Source: Arthrobacter sp. MYb213 (GTDB lineage: Bacteria > Actinomycetota > Actinomycetes > Actinomycetales > Micrococcaceae). From it: a stretch of 64,000 bases of DNA. The notes beneath the pieces were generated by a model. It ran no database searches and was not told where the DNA came from. It saw nothing but the letters and a program-made list of their open reading frames with translations. The stretch lies in contig NZ_PCQA01000009.1 of NCBI RefSeq assembly GCF_002979915.1, positions 27,454-91,453 on the forward strand, given 5' to 3'. The translations under genes were made by a program, and so were the position numbers. Positions 1-8,490 of the stretch are shown here, piece by piece (the first letter of the stretch is position 1; each line of letters begins with the position of its first letter).

Positions 1-350
1 ACGTTGACCGCCATTCGCGGCTGTGCAGCGTGAACTTCGTGTTTTCGCCTGGTCAATCCCCCATTGGGAAACGCCGATAATCGATCTTATGTTAATTTGA
101 AAAGACATTATGTGCTCCTACCGCACATGATGACATTTCGGGTAACGAACCGCATTGACCCCCAACCACCCTTTGACCTGAGCTTTATCAGTGGTGACGT
201 CCGTCAGGCTGGCGATGTTCTTGGTCTAGGACGACGCTAAAGATCCAGCGGCAATGTATGTGTTGACGTGCTTTTTCCGACTTAGCTATTGCGAGTTTCG
301 CAAATTATGTGCGAGAATCGCAATCCAGTTTCGAGCGCTGAGGACGGTCG
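1..350. other. Intergenic edge region upstream of the integrase
   Basis: I see no convincing gene or RNA in these 350 bases. Short overlapping frames exist but show no recognisable family. The stretch presumably carries the promoter for the recombinase trio that starts at 351. It is cut by the window edge, so the left neighbour is unknown. Confidence 0.5.
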
Positions 351-1460
351 ATGGGCAACAACGAAAATGTTTTATTTGCTCCGTTCGGTGGGAACGATCC
401 AGACCCGGACGCTTTCCTCAGCATGGTCTTAGATGGCTGGGCCCAGCAGCAAAGAGCGAAAGACTTCGCGCTAGCCACGATTCGGACCCGACGGAACGTG
501 GTGATGAGTATGGTGGACTTCGCTGGTAGTTATCCGTGGGAATGGAGCCTCGGGGATGCTGACGACTTTTTCTCGCATGCCAGGGCTGTCCGAAACCTCT
601 CCCATGGGACCGTTCGCGCCTATCAGGGTCATATTAAGCTCTTCTGCGAGTACGTCTGCGACCCTCATTATGACTGGTGCGAACAGAGTGCGAAGCTGTT
701 CGGGCAAGTCTTCGCTCAGGTAGTTACCGAACTGAACCACATCACCCACGCCCAACCCTCCGAGGCACGCCCTGCCAAACGGCCGTTCACTCAGCGCGAG
801 CTGCAGGAGCTCTTCGACTTAGCTGACGTTGAAGTCGAACGGATCTTGGACTCCGGCCGCAAAGGCGCTTTGGCCGCTTGGCGTGACGCGATCGCATTCA
901 AGAGCGCCTACAGCTGGGGCTTGCGTGCCAACGAGTTGCGCCACCTTCAGGTCGTGGACTATTCGCGTAATGCGCAGGCACCCTATCTCGGCGAGCACGG
1001 GGTGCTTCGCGTGCGCTGGGGGAAACCACACCGCGGTTCGGCGAAGAAACCCCGCTCAGTACTGACCATCTGGCCTTGGTCAGTGGAAATGATCCAGGAT
1101 TGGATCCGCAATGGTCTCCCCCGCTACGGGCATCCCGTAAATGATCTTTTCCCCACCACAGGGGGCTCTATTGTCGGTGAGTCCCACCTGCTCGGTAAGC
1201 TACACACACTCATCGACGAACTCGGTTTCCCTCCCGGACTTGATCTCCATTCTTTCCGGCGCTCTTACGCCACCCATCTGATCACCGGTGAAGGATTCGA
1301 CGTCACCTTCGTTCAGCTTCGGTTGGGCCATGAGCACGCGGCGACAACTTCGATCTATACGATGCCTTCACCCGACTACCAACGTCTTGCGCTCGAACGG
1401 GCCCATGAGCACACTATCCAGGCCGCCCTTGGGCTGAAACCATCGAGGAGGAACTCATGA
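351..1460 (+). CDS. Tyrosine recombinase / phage-type integrase
   Basis: This 369-residue protein is a site-specific tyrosine recombinase. The N-terminal part (about 25-130) matches the helical core-binding domain and the C-terminal part is the catalytic domain. The expected residues are visible: Arg192 in LRANEL, His300 and Arg303 in LHSFRRSYATHL, His327 in LRLGHEH, and the nucleophile Tyr336 in TTSIYT. Its length is normal for XerC/D-like recombinases. The gene overlaps the next one by four bases (ATGA), so the two are translationally coupled, and a third gene overlaps that one in turn. Such trios on actinobacterial mobile elements probably act as integrases or resolvases; the target site is not identifiable from this window. 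Confidence 0.88.
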   Translation: MGNNENVLFAPFGGNDPDPDAFLSMVLDGWAQQQRAKDFALATIRTRRNVVMSMVDFAGSYPWEWSLGDADDFFSHARAVRNLSHGTVRAYQGHIKLFCEYVCDPHYDWCEQSAKLFGQVFAQVVTELNHITHAQPSEARPAKRPFTQRELQELFDLADVEVERILDSGRKGALAAWRDAIAFKSAYSWGLRANELRHLQVVDYSRNAQAPYLGEHGVLRVRWGKPHRGSAKKPRSVLTIWPWSVEMIQDWIRNGLPRYGHPVNDLFPTTGGSIVGESHLLGKLHTLIDELGFPPGLDLHSFRRSYATHLITGEGFDVTFVQLRLGHEHAATTSIYTMPSPDYQRLALERAHEHTIQAALGLKPSRRNS

Positions 1461-1798
1461 GCCGCCGCGAGATCACTTACAACTGGAAGCTACGCGAAAT
1501 CATGGCACGACGCGGTGTCCATACCGCTAAGGAACTCACCGAATTGCTTCACGAACGCGGTATTACTTTGACCCCCAACGCCATCTGGCGCATCGTTACC
1601 CAAGAGCCGGAACGAATCGCTTTCAAAGTCCTCGTTGCACTCTGTGACGCACTCGATGTCACTCCCAACGACCTAATCGCCTACACCGTGACGGACACCA
1701 AGACTCTCAGACAGCGTAGTAATGCAACAGGGCAGAACCTTCCTGAACTGCGCCAGTACAGGCCAGTGCGCGCACGAATCGTTGAAGACGATGAGTAA
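1457..1798 (+). CDS. Small XRE/Cro-type helix-turn-helix protein
   Basis: This 113-residue protein has a lambda-Cro/XRE-type helix-turn-helix over about residues 8-75: KLREIMARRGVHTAKELTELL, then a recognition-helix region TPNAIWRIVT and a DxLDVTPNDLI-type ending. That ending is typical of small XRE regulators such as antitoxin or excisionase partners. It overlaps the recombinase by four bases upstream and the zinc-finger gene by eight bases downstream, so the three form one translational unit. A likely role is control of the recombinase or a directionality factor; this is inferred from position only. Confidence 0.75.
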   Translation: MSRREITYNWKLREIMARRGVHTAKELTELLHERGITLTPNAIWRIVTQEPERIAFKVLVALCDALDVTPNDLIAYTVTDTKTLRQRSNATGQNLPELRQYRPVRARIVEDDE

Positions 1799-3365
1799 CC
1801 CGGGCCGTCCGGCCACGGGAGGTAACGGATCAGCCCGCATGCCCACGCTCGTGAACCTCACACCTCAGAAGAAGCGAGGCCGTCCCCGCTCAACGGGCAA
1901 CTACACCTGCTGCCGTTGTCAGCAGTTAGTCGCGAAGACCCGAGTCCGTTGGCCAGACGGATCAGTCTGCGGCGCATGCTTCTCTGAAGCAACGCACACG
2001 TACGGCACCTGCCCAGACTGTCGCGAGCACCGGATGCTCCCTGGCATCTCCTCGGCCACTGGTGAACCGATCTGCCGCGATTGCGCCGGCATTGCCACAG
2101 AGCTGACCTGCACGCGCTGCAGACGCGAAGCAGAACGATTCCGCGCAGGCTTATGCATGCAATGCACTCTCACCGACGACCTTACTGCTGTCCTCAAACC
2201 TAACGAAGATCTACGACTTCACCGCCTCATAAAGCTGCTCACAGAGACAGGGCGGCCCGAGAGTATTTATACCTACATGCGTCCGGGCACCAAAGCCCGC
2301 CAACTCCTAGAAATGATTGGAAACCGAAACCTCGCACTCACCCATGAGGCCTTCGACGAGCTACCCACCTCAACCGCTGCTGAGCATCTAAGAGCCTTGC
2401 TGATTCACCATCGCACGATGCCCGAGCGCGGAAACGAAAACCTCGCTCGTTTCGAGCAGTGGATCACAGCCAGAGTCGCCTCCCTGCCCACTGACGGGAC
2501 AAGCCATATAGTCGAACTCTTCGCCAGGTGGCGCCACCTCAAACGAATCCGCGACAAAGCCGCAGACCCGGAGACCAACCACAGTACCGCCATCAGCGCC
2601 GCGAAACAGGAAATCACCGAGGCAGGGAAACTTCTCCTCTGGCTCAAGGAGACGCACGATATCGGCGCAGAAAAGCTCCAACAGAAGCACATCGATGACT
2701 ACCTGAGCAGTGGCCCCAGCACCCGAAAACACATCCGAAACTTCGTTCGCTGGCTCAATAGTCAGCCAAACAGCCGCACCCATGGGCTTGATACGCCCTT
2801 CCGAAAAGCTCAAGCCAACCCAATGATTACCGACATGCAGCGGACTGAACTCGTGAGGAACTGTTTAGAACACCAGCAAGTAGCTCAGTCTACGCGCCTG
2901 GCTGGTTTGATTCTTTTGCTATGGGCACACCCGCTGAACAAGATCGTCCTGCTTCGCCGAGAACATCTCATCACTGCTCCGGACGGCATGCGCATCAAGC
3001 TCGGAGCAACACCGGCCGCCGTACCCACAGCCCTCACTGAGCTGTTCTGGCAACAATTACAAAACCCTGAGAACAGCAACACCACGAATGCTGGCACCGA
3101 CTGGCTCTTCCCCGGCACTCGTGCTGGCCAGCATCTACACCCGGACACCCTCGCCGGACGACTCAAAGTCCTCGGCATAGATCCTCAAAGAGCACGCAAC
3201 GCGACGCTGCGCAGCCTCACCCAAGAAGTTGACGGACGCACCCTCATGGACTTGCTTGGCTATAGTCCTGGAATCATCGCCCAACATGCGTCAAGAGCAG
3301 CCGCACCTATGGCTGACTATATTGATCTGAAGAGGTCTGCTCCTCAGATTGCAGAGAACCCCTAG
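1791..3365 (+). CDS. Six-CxxC, AT-hook protein with degenerate recombinase-like C-terminus
   Basis: Starting at ATG 1791, the 524-residue product begins with an AT-hook-like KKRGRPRS (28-35). Six CxxC pairs follow between residues 40 and 125 (40/43, 60/63, 74/77, 95/98, 107/110, 122/125), predicting three zinc ribbons. A helical middle resembles a SAM-like core-binding domain. The C-terminus has a shape like a tyrosine recombinase catalytic end (LLLWAHPLNKIVLLRREHL; later RNATLRSL, LLGYS and a terminal ADYID), but the usual His-x-x-Arg histidine is replaced by Asn. It is therefore probably a non-catalytic or atypical recombinase partner. The start is chosen by the 8-base overlap with the upstream gene; an upstream ATG at 1722 lies inside that gene. 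Function unknown, presumably assisting the recombinase encoded two genes upstream. Confidence 0.65.
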   Translation: MSNPGRPATGGNGSARMPTLVNLTPQKKRGRPRSTGNYTCCRCQQLVAKTRVRWPDGSVCGACFSEATHTYGTCPDCREHRMLPGISSATGEPICRDCAGIATELTCTRCRREAERFRAGLCMQCTLTDDLTAVLKPNEDLRLHRLIKLLTETGRPESIYTYMRPGTKARQLLEMIGNRNLALTHEAFDELPTSTAAEHLRALLIHHRTMPERGNENLARFEQWITARVASLPTDGTSHIVELFARWRHLKRIRDKAADPETNHSTAISAAKQEITEAGKLLLWLKETHDIGAEKLQQKHIDDYLSSGPSTRKHIRNFVRWLNSQPNSRTHGLDTPFRKAQANPMITDMQRTELVRNCLEHQQVAQSTRLAGLILLLWAHPLNKIVLLRREHLITAPDGMRIKLGATPAAVPTALTELFWQQLQNPENSNTTNAGTDWLFPGTRAGQHLHPDTLAGRLKVLGIDPQRARNATLRSLTQEVDGRTLMDLLGYSPGIIAQHASRAAAPMADYIDLKRSAPQIAENP

Positions 3366-3551
3366 TCTTGAGGTTCTTCAAGCATCGGATCACTGACCTA
3401 CAACTCTGAAGGTCTCATCAGGGAGCCATCAAAAGTACCTGGATCCGGAGGAAACGGATAACGGGCTTTCCCATCAAAATGCAAATTATTTACATTTTTT
3501 GAAATCGGATAAATATCACTTGACATAATCAGAATTATCGGCTCTTAACTC

Positions 3552-3583
3552 ACGGGAGCAGAAGTAGCTGCGAGTGCTCCCGT
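3552..3583. terminator. Hairpin after the recombinase trio
   Basis: The arms ACGGGAGCA (3552-3560) and TGCTCCCGT (3575-3583) form a 9-bp perfect stem with a 14-base loop. It lies 187 bases past the last gene of the trio in an otherwise gene-free stretch (3366-3805) and may end transcription from either side. There is no strong T run, so the call is tentative. Confidence 0.4.
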
Positions 3584-3805
3584 CCGTCAGCGAATCCAAC
3601 GTACCTGAACGTCAGGCGGGCTTTGCGTGCGTCTGCAGGTCAACCGTCCGGAGCGGAAAGTTGCTCGTCACGAAGGATCAGAATGCAATACCTGAAATAG
3701 AGCAGCACTGCTGCACTTAAGCTCGTTCGTTCCTGTGTGTATCTGTCAGTGATTTCACCACTGTGGTGCATTTATGAAAATTGGCTCGTAAGGCTAGCTC
3801 GGGTC

Positions 3806-4858
3806 CTAGACAAACCGCTGTTTCAGATAATTCCAAATCAGAGGCTCCGCCCAGTCAGGCTTGGATGGGACGGCAGGAATCTTGGGCGTTTCGCCCTTGA
3901 ACTCGATCCTGAAGGCAGTTTCCCTGTCCGCAACCGGGGACTCATGAGCCCAATCAAATTCCGGGCATTCAATAGATTTATCCGTAATGAACCAAAGTTG
4001 ATTCGTGCCAACGATTTCTTTGAGCCTTCCCCGTAATTGATAACTGTCAGGGTCTTGCCGTCTTGTCCTTACAGTGAGGCCAAGCCCATGCGCCAAACGC
4101 TTATGCACCCCGCCCCAGTCAACAGTCTTCGACCGTCCCCACTGGCCTGCAGCTTCTAGTTGGAGGATGAGTTCATGGAACGCGTCGGTGGAATCTTCAC
4201 TGTGATGCCATATGGATTCAACATAATTTCGCTCTGCACCTATGCTACCGACAACATAGATCTCTGCGTCTTCAACGGTTGGATCCGGCGCGAAGTCAAA
4301 CTGTGTAGCTCGCGGGGGCATGCGCAACCATATACCGATCCGAAGCCCCTCGGGGTCGCCCGTCGCGTCGACGACAAGCTTGTCATCGACTAACGCGTTT
4401 GAACTAACCGCTAGCTCGAGTATTTGGCGAACAGTATCGTAGCTAAAATCAGTTCTAAACTTCTCGAGATCTTGGTTCTCAGACTCGATTCCAGAACTGA
4501 TAGTACTGCTCATCCGCTCTTCGAGCGATGAGATCTTCGAATCAATGTCATCCCTAACATCGCTGAGAATTTCTTCTCGGAGAGACCCTGCAGCAGCGTG
4601 CACCCCCGATTCGGCTGATTTCCTTACCGCCGTACGTAATCTCGGTTCGAAGACCAGCAACACGCCCGCAGATACGAGCGCGACGCCGAAACTTATCAAA
4701 ATGGACTGTACTAGTGAAATCTTGGTCTCCGGCAACCAGCTCCACAGGGCGTGAGTCGGAAACGCCAGAGCTGTCAGGAGTGCCCCAAGCGATAAGAGGG
4801 ATAACATCCATCCTCGATGGATACGGTCACGGATTGGTGTCTGAACTGGCGTACTCAC
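3806..4858 (-). CDS. Membrane-anchored coiled-coil protein of unknown function
   Basis: The 350-residue protein has two hydrophobic segments near its N-terminus (about 18-38 and 50-70). A charged helical stretch follows (about 75-135, heptad-like, SGVHAAAGSLREEILSDV and onward) that looks like coiled coil. The soluble C-terminal domain of about 200 residues has no family I recognise. The topology suggests an inner-membrane sensor or effector with a cytoplasmic domain. It is divergent from the gene at 5158 and has lower GC than the conjugation genes, which fits accessory or defence cargo. No catalytic motif stands out. Confidence 0.6.
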   Translation of the reverse strand: MSTPVQTPIRDRIHRGWMLSLLSLGALLTALAFPTHALWSWLPETKISLVQSILISFGVALVSAGVLLVFEPRLRTAVRKSAESGVHAAAGSLREEILSDVRDDIDSKISSLEERMSSTISSGIESENQDLEKFRTDFSYDTVRQILELAVSSNALVDDKLVVDATGDPEGLRIGIWLRMPPRATQFDFAPDPTVEDAEIYVVGSIGAERNYVESIWHHSEDSTDAFHELILQLEAAGQWGRSKTVDWGGVHKRLAHGLGLTVRTRRQDPDSYQLRGRLKEIVGTNQLWFITDKSIECPEFDWAHESPVADRETAFRIEFKGETPKIPAVPSKPDWAEPLIWNYLKQRFV

Positions 4859-5157
4859 AACTATCAGATTACACAGCTCTTTTTAGGATGATACTTCGGC
4901 TCTTCTAAGCTCACGAGAGTAAAAACTACGATTCAGTGCGAGACTCATATAGCTGCATTCCCTGACTAAACCGAAAGTATCTGAATTTGCTACCTTCGGT
5001 TTCATACTTAGAAGTCAAATAAGAAGCTAATAGTTCGTGTCATCAGGCCGAATGCACTACTTGACATTACTGCTCGGTGTATCCTTTCGTTAGTGCTGAT
5101 GGTCTAACTGGTCAAGGCGGCAGCCTTCATATACCTCCGGGTCCCTAAGAGCTGCAG

Positions 5158-6072
5158 ATGTTCGTTCGAACCGAACCAGCACACGTGCATGGAATTAAAC
5201 TTGGCATCAACCGAACTCCCGCAAGGATCGGCTTCAAGAAGAATGCTGGACAAAACAATCACCTTCTCATCACTGTTCTTGTCGGGCTTGAGTCTGTTCG
5301 GGATGGCACAGCTTCCCTAAAAGACGAATTTTCAACGTCCTGGTCTCCCAAAGACAGATCTCGTTCTGCTCTTCGTAGCCGCGAGTATGCATTAGTCACT
5401 TCACTCGTATGGATTACGGACCTCATTGACGTTTACCGAAAACAAGTCCAAAAAACGGATTCAGTATTTGACAGATCGATTCAGGATTCAATTAACAGGA
5501 TCGACGGACGTGCGGAACGGTTGTCGGCTCTGGCATCGAATTTACAAATTCAGCTAAATGATCCAGCTCTGCTGATGACGTTATTTGCAATTAAATGGCG
5601 CAATACGCTCGTCCACTCAGAGTCGTCAACTCGCTTGAACGCATCCTTGAGTAGAAAGTTGATCTCTGTAGCGGCTCAAATAGCCGAAACCCATCGCGGA
5701 CTGGATATCAAGCGATCAATCGAAACTTTTGAGAATGGAACTGCACCGACATTCAAGGAGGTGGCCTCATTCATCGCGGCAACTCAAAGCCTCGTTGAAT
5801 CATTCGATAGCGCCGCCATCAAAAAAATGGACATTCAATGCTATGCGGAGTCGAGGCTCAGGGATTATTTCTCTCGCGAGTTCATTGGTAATCGCCAGAT
5901 ATTCTCACAGTACTGGGCTACAAACCCCGATAAGAGCTTTCAGAGATTAAGTAACTTACTGACGCAGCTAGGGTTCAGCCGAGGAACCCATATTGCATCA
6001 CTTAGTTCTGAGTACTTGAAGTCCATCGCACATCTAACAGCAAGCGATGCTCGCGATCGTTTTGACGAATGA
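5158..6072 (+). CDS. Helical protein with an RNxxxH (HEPN-like) motif
   Basis: I do not recognise this 304-residue family. It is almost entirely helical by composition and contains KWRNTLVHSES, in which Arg148 and His153 give the R-x4-H spacing with the RN start typical of HEPN ribonucleases found in toxins and phage-defence effectors. Several long basic/acidic helices surround it (SRSALRSREYALVTSLVWITDLIDVY; DSINRIDGRAERLSAL). It stands alone, divergent from the membrane/coiled-coil gene at 3806-4858, with a 299-base intergenic region between the two starts. The HEPN assignment rests on one motif and the helical context; an RNA-binding or structural role is also possible. Confidence 0.55.
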   Translation: MFVRTEPAHVHGIKLGINRTPARIGFKKNAGQNNHLLITVLVGLESVRDGTASLKDEFSTSWSPKDRSRSALRSREYALVTSLVWITDLIDVYRKQVQKTDSVFDRSIQDSINRIDGRAERLSALASNLQIQLNDPALLMTLFAIKWRNTLVHSESSTRLNASLSRKLISVAAQIAETHRGLDIKRSIETFENGTAPTFKEVASFIAATQSLVESFDSAAIKKMDIQCYAESRLRDYFSREFIGNRQIFSQYWATNPDKSFQRLSNLLTQLGFSRGTHIASLSSEYLKSIAHLTASDARDRFDE

Positions 6073-6397
6073 TTATCATTCATAGCTCGCATTGAGCACT
6101 CAAACGTCTGATTCTTGCCAAATATGTTCAGTTCACCCTTCCGTTGCGTATGTCGAAATCGGCTAGCAGCAGTAGGGAACACTCTAATTTCTTATTAGAA
6201 CCGAGTTCCACAGTGGCTCCTGCTGCCAGCCATGCGCGTTCCATACTCCGGTATCTGCCTGTTCCGCGTTTCACATCGATTTGTCTTCCCCGCCATCCGC
6301 GCAGGGCCTGTCTCGCCGGGGATTTGTGGCCAAATCGTGTCTTGCTACGTTGCGGATGTCGCCTGAAGTGGGCGCCAGTCACGATAAGTTAGGACGA
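6073..6397. other. Gene-poor gap before the regulator/membrane-protein pair
   Basis: About 325 bases with no frame I can support as coding. Short frames on both strands have arginine- and serine-rich compositions typical of chance translation of GC-rich DNA. The region presumably holds the promoter for the 6398-7917 transcript. Confidence 0.4.
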
Positions 6398-6469
6398 ATG
6401 GGGAACAATAATCTGAGTTTTTCACGCCTGTCTCAGGTTGAAGTGGCGGTTCGGATGGGTAGCACGTGA
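6398..6469 (+). CDS. Possible 23-residue leader peptide
   Basis: ATG at 6398 is preceded by AGGACGA, a good ribosome-binding site. It opens a 24-codon frame whose product ends LSQVEVAVRMGST. Its TGA stop (6467-6469) overlaps the GTG start of the next gene (6466-6468), giving the GTGA arrangement typical of translational coupling. It could be a leader peptide that controls the downstream regulator, or the downstream gene could start here in another frame after a lost base. No homology is claimed. Confidence 0.3.
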   Translation: MGNNNLSFSRLSQVEVAVRMGST

Positions 6470-7158
6470 AACTCGGTAGATCTGAAGTTCAATCGTGGCT
6501 GGATGCAGTGGCACCAGGCTCTGGTTTAGTGCGCCTTGCCCAATTGTCTGGGCTTCCACGTTTACGTATCACGCAGCAAGTCAGCCGTGGCAGTGTGGCC
6601 CCTTCAACCATTACTACCATCGCGCGGGGCCTCGATCTTGATCCTTTGGATGAGTTAACCCGGTTCCAGGAATTCGCAAGCATCACCACCTCCGCGCCCG
6701 TCCCAGACGAAATGGCAGCGTTCATCCCTACCGCCGGCCTTTTGCAGGGAACAGTTCATCGTTTGAACTCAGAGACAGTTAACGAGGCTGAACTCGGCGA
6801 GGAATCTTACGATCATTTGGCGTTGCATTGGTTTGATTGCGCCGACGATGGAAATCTGCGATCCCATATCCAACAGCAACTGGGCGTCGCGCAGCCGAGC
6901 TTGTGGAAGATGCTGCGCAGCCGGTTACGAGAAGATGTGGCTCTCGAGGTCGCCCAGTATGCCAGTTTCCCTTTAGCGTCCGCGTTGGTGGTGTCAGGTG
7001 TGCTCACGGGTGGCGAGGCAGGATGGGAGCCAGAGTGCCGTTCCCGCTGGCTCAACACAGTACCTTTAGGTCAGTTACTTGCCGAATCGGAGAAACGCCT
7101 GCGCGAGGTGGGAAAACAGGTGCGCAGCTTGGAGACATTTGAAAACCATCTAGGATAA
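6466..7158 (+). CDS. Helix-turn-helix regulator paired with a membrane protein
   Basis: This 230-residue protein starts with GTG. Its N-terminal 75 residues look like an XRE-type helix-turn-helix (RLAQLSGLPRLRITQQVSRG, then SVAPSTITTIARGLDLDPLDEL). The rest is a helical region of unknown family. The next gene starts six bases after the stop and encodes a multispanning membrane protein, so the two form a regulator/membrane-protein operon. I infer regulation of the membrane protein or of adjacent transfer genes. The alternative is a DNA-binding plasmid maintenance protein. Confidence 0.62.
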   Translation: MKLGRSEVQSWLDAVAPGSGLVRLAQLSGLPRLRITQQVSRGSVAPSTITTIARGLDLDPLDELTRFQEFASITTSAPVPDEMAAFIPTAGLLQGTVHRLNSETVNEAELGEESYDHLALHWFDCADDGNLRSHIQQQLGVAQPSLWKMLRSRLREDVALEVAQYASFPLASALVVSGVLTGGEAGWEPECRSRWLNTVPLGQLLAESEKRLREVGKQVRSLETFENHLG

Positions 7159-7164
7159 AAGCCT

Positions 7165-7917
7165 ATGGGTTTTTCTAGCTGGGCAGCAATGATCTTAGCA
7201 AGCGTCTTCACTTTAGTGCTTGGGTTGAGGCTCCCCCGCCTGATTCAAGGCACAGGCAACCTCTGGTTATGGCTTACTCATCTGGGCATGAGCATCGGCT
7301 TATGGCTTGCAGTGGAACCGATCTACCTCACAATTGATCGCCTGCTCGGCTCCATTAATTTAGCGAATCTCGTCTCGCATTTTTGCATCAACTTCGTGTT
7401 CTTGGCCGCCGGGGTCCAGATCGCCCACAGCATCGGCCGATGCGACGTCGCAACCAAGATCCGCAGGTTCTCAACTGCCGGCCTTCCTCTATGCGTGGCA
7501 CTGATGACCGTGTTGTTCTTCGCTGCAGACCTCTCATATTCCAGCATGGGGTTAGATGATTTCAGGGACACCGACACCGCGGTTGTGCTCTACAAGCTGT
7601 CCATGTATGTCTATCCGGCGGTGGTGTCTGCGATGCTGGTGAACCCTTTGATGAAGGCCAACACTGGTTCGGTGTATCGGGTGCCGTTTTATTCGAAGAA
7701 GCTGATGGCATTTGGCTTTGCCTTCGGCATGATCTCCCCGATGGGTCATCTGGTGGAGCTTTCGAACCGCCAGCTGGATTGGCTCACGGATCTGCTTGTT
7801 TACCCGGCGATGATGTGTGTTCTGGCCGGTGTCACGCTGGGATGGATCTCTGCGTTGCTGTCACATCATCATGAACTCCAGCCGGCTGCACGCTTAAACC
7901 ACCAGCAAGTCTCCTAG
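7165..7917 (+). CDS. Seven-span integral membrane protein
   Basis: The 250-residue product has about seven hydrophobic segments, including about 5-25, 32-52, 63-85, 105-125, 145-165, 180-200 and 215-235. It lacks a signal peptide and any transporter signature I recognise. The arrangement (small HTH gene, six-base gap, polytopic membrane protein) resembles the MAB_1171c-like membrane proteins that follow XRE genes in actinobacteria; I treat that as a possibility only. Its 3' end overlaps the convergent PAP2 gene by 24 bases. Confidence 0.6.
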   Translation: MGFSSWAAMILASVFTLVLGLRLPRLIQGTGNLWLWLTHLGMSIGLWLAVEPIYLTIDRLLGSINLANLVSHFCINFVFLAAGVQIAHSIGRCDVATKIRRFSTAGLPLCVALMTVLFFAADLSYSSMGLDDFRDTDTAVVLYKLSMYVYPAVVSAMLVNPLMKANTGSVYRVPFYSKKLMAFGFAFGMISPMGHLVELSNRQLDWLTDLLVYPAMMCVLAGVTLGWISALLSHHHELQPAARLNHQQVS

Positions 7918-8457
7918 ACTCACCAGCGCGCCGATGAGAGTTCCTGCCATGACTTGGGTGGGAGCGTGGTGACCGGCGCGGATTCTTGCCCATCCCACCA
8001 GTACGATGAAGGCGACCGCGATCTGCGCTCCTGCCGGCAGATCCAGCAGGCAATGCAAGGCCGCGAAAGTAGTCAGGGCTGCGTGGATGGACAGCTTCCA
8101 GACCAGGTTCACCAGGCCGACGATCAGCAGCCCGGCAAGCATGAACAGTACTTCCACTAGGATCTGGGTTGGTGCGGAGATTGCCAGCAGTACGGCGATG
8201 CCGCCAAGGATTGAAACCAGGGTGATCAGCAGGATCGGCCAGCGTTGGCGGCGTTCGGTGACGTGCACGTCGGTGACCCGTCCGCGCAGCCGCATCCAGA
8301 TCAGCGCCGCCCAGAGCACCAGGCCGGCAAAGAAGGTGGCCAGCAAGGTTGGCGGCCACGCGACGCCCGGGTACCGCAGTGGGGTGCTCAGCAGGACGAG
8401 GGTGACGACCGCTGGTGGTGAGGCAATATGGCTGATGAACTTGGCGTATTTTTCCAC
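7894..8457 (-). CDS. PAP2-like membrane phosphatase
   Basis: A 187-residue polytopic membrane protein with about five spans. Two PAP2 (phosphatidic acid phosphatase type 2) blocks are recognisable in degenerate form: KLSIHAAL in place of PSGH, and ARIRAGHHAPTQVMAGTLIG in place of SR-x5-H-x3-D, where Gln replaces the usual Asp. This actinobacterial variant is common. A role in lipid- or polyprenyl-phosphate hydrolysis at the membrane would fit its position beside the cell-wall hydrolase of the secretion cluster, but activity is uncertain given the altered residues. It lies 33 bases downstream of the hydrolase gene on the same strand. Confidence 0.72.
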   Translation of the reverse strand: MEKYAKFISHIASPPAVVTLVLLSTPLRYPGVAWPPTLLATFFAGLVLWAALIWMRLRGRVTDVHVTERRQRWPILLITLVSILGGIAVLLAISAPTQILVEVLFMLAGLLIVGLVNLVWKLSIHAALTTFAALHCLLDLPAGAQIAVAFIVLVGWARIRAGHHAPTQVMAGTLIGALVSLGDLLVV

Positions 8458-8490
8458 CGTTCGAGCCTAGCAACAAGCGCATTGGATTCC

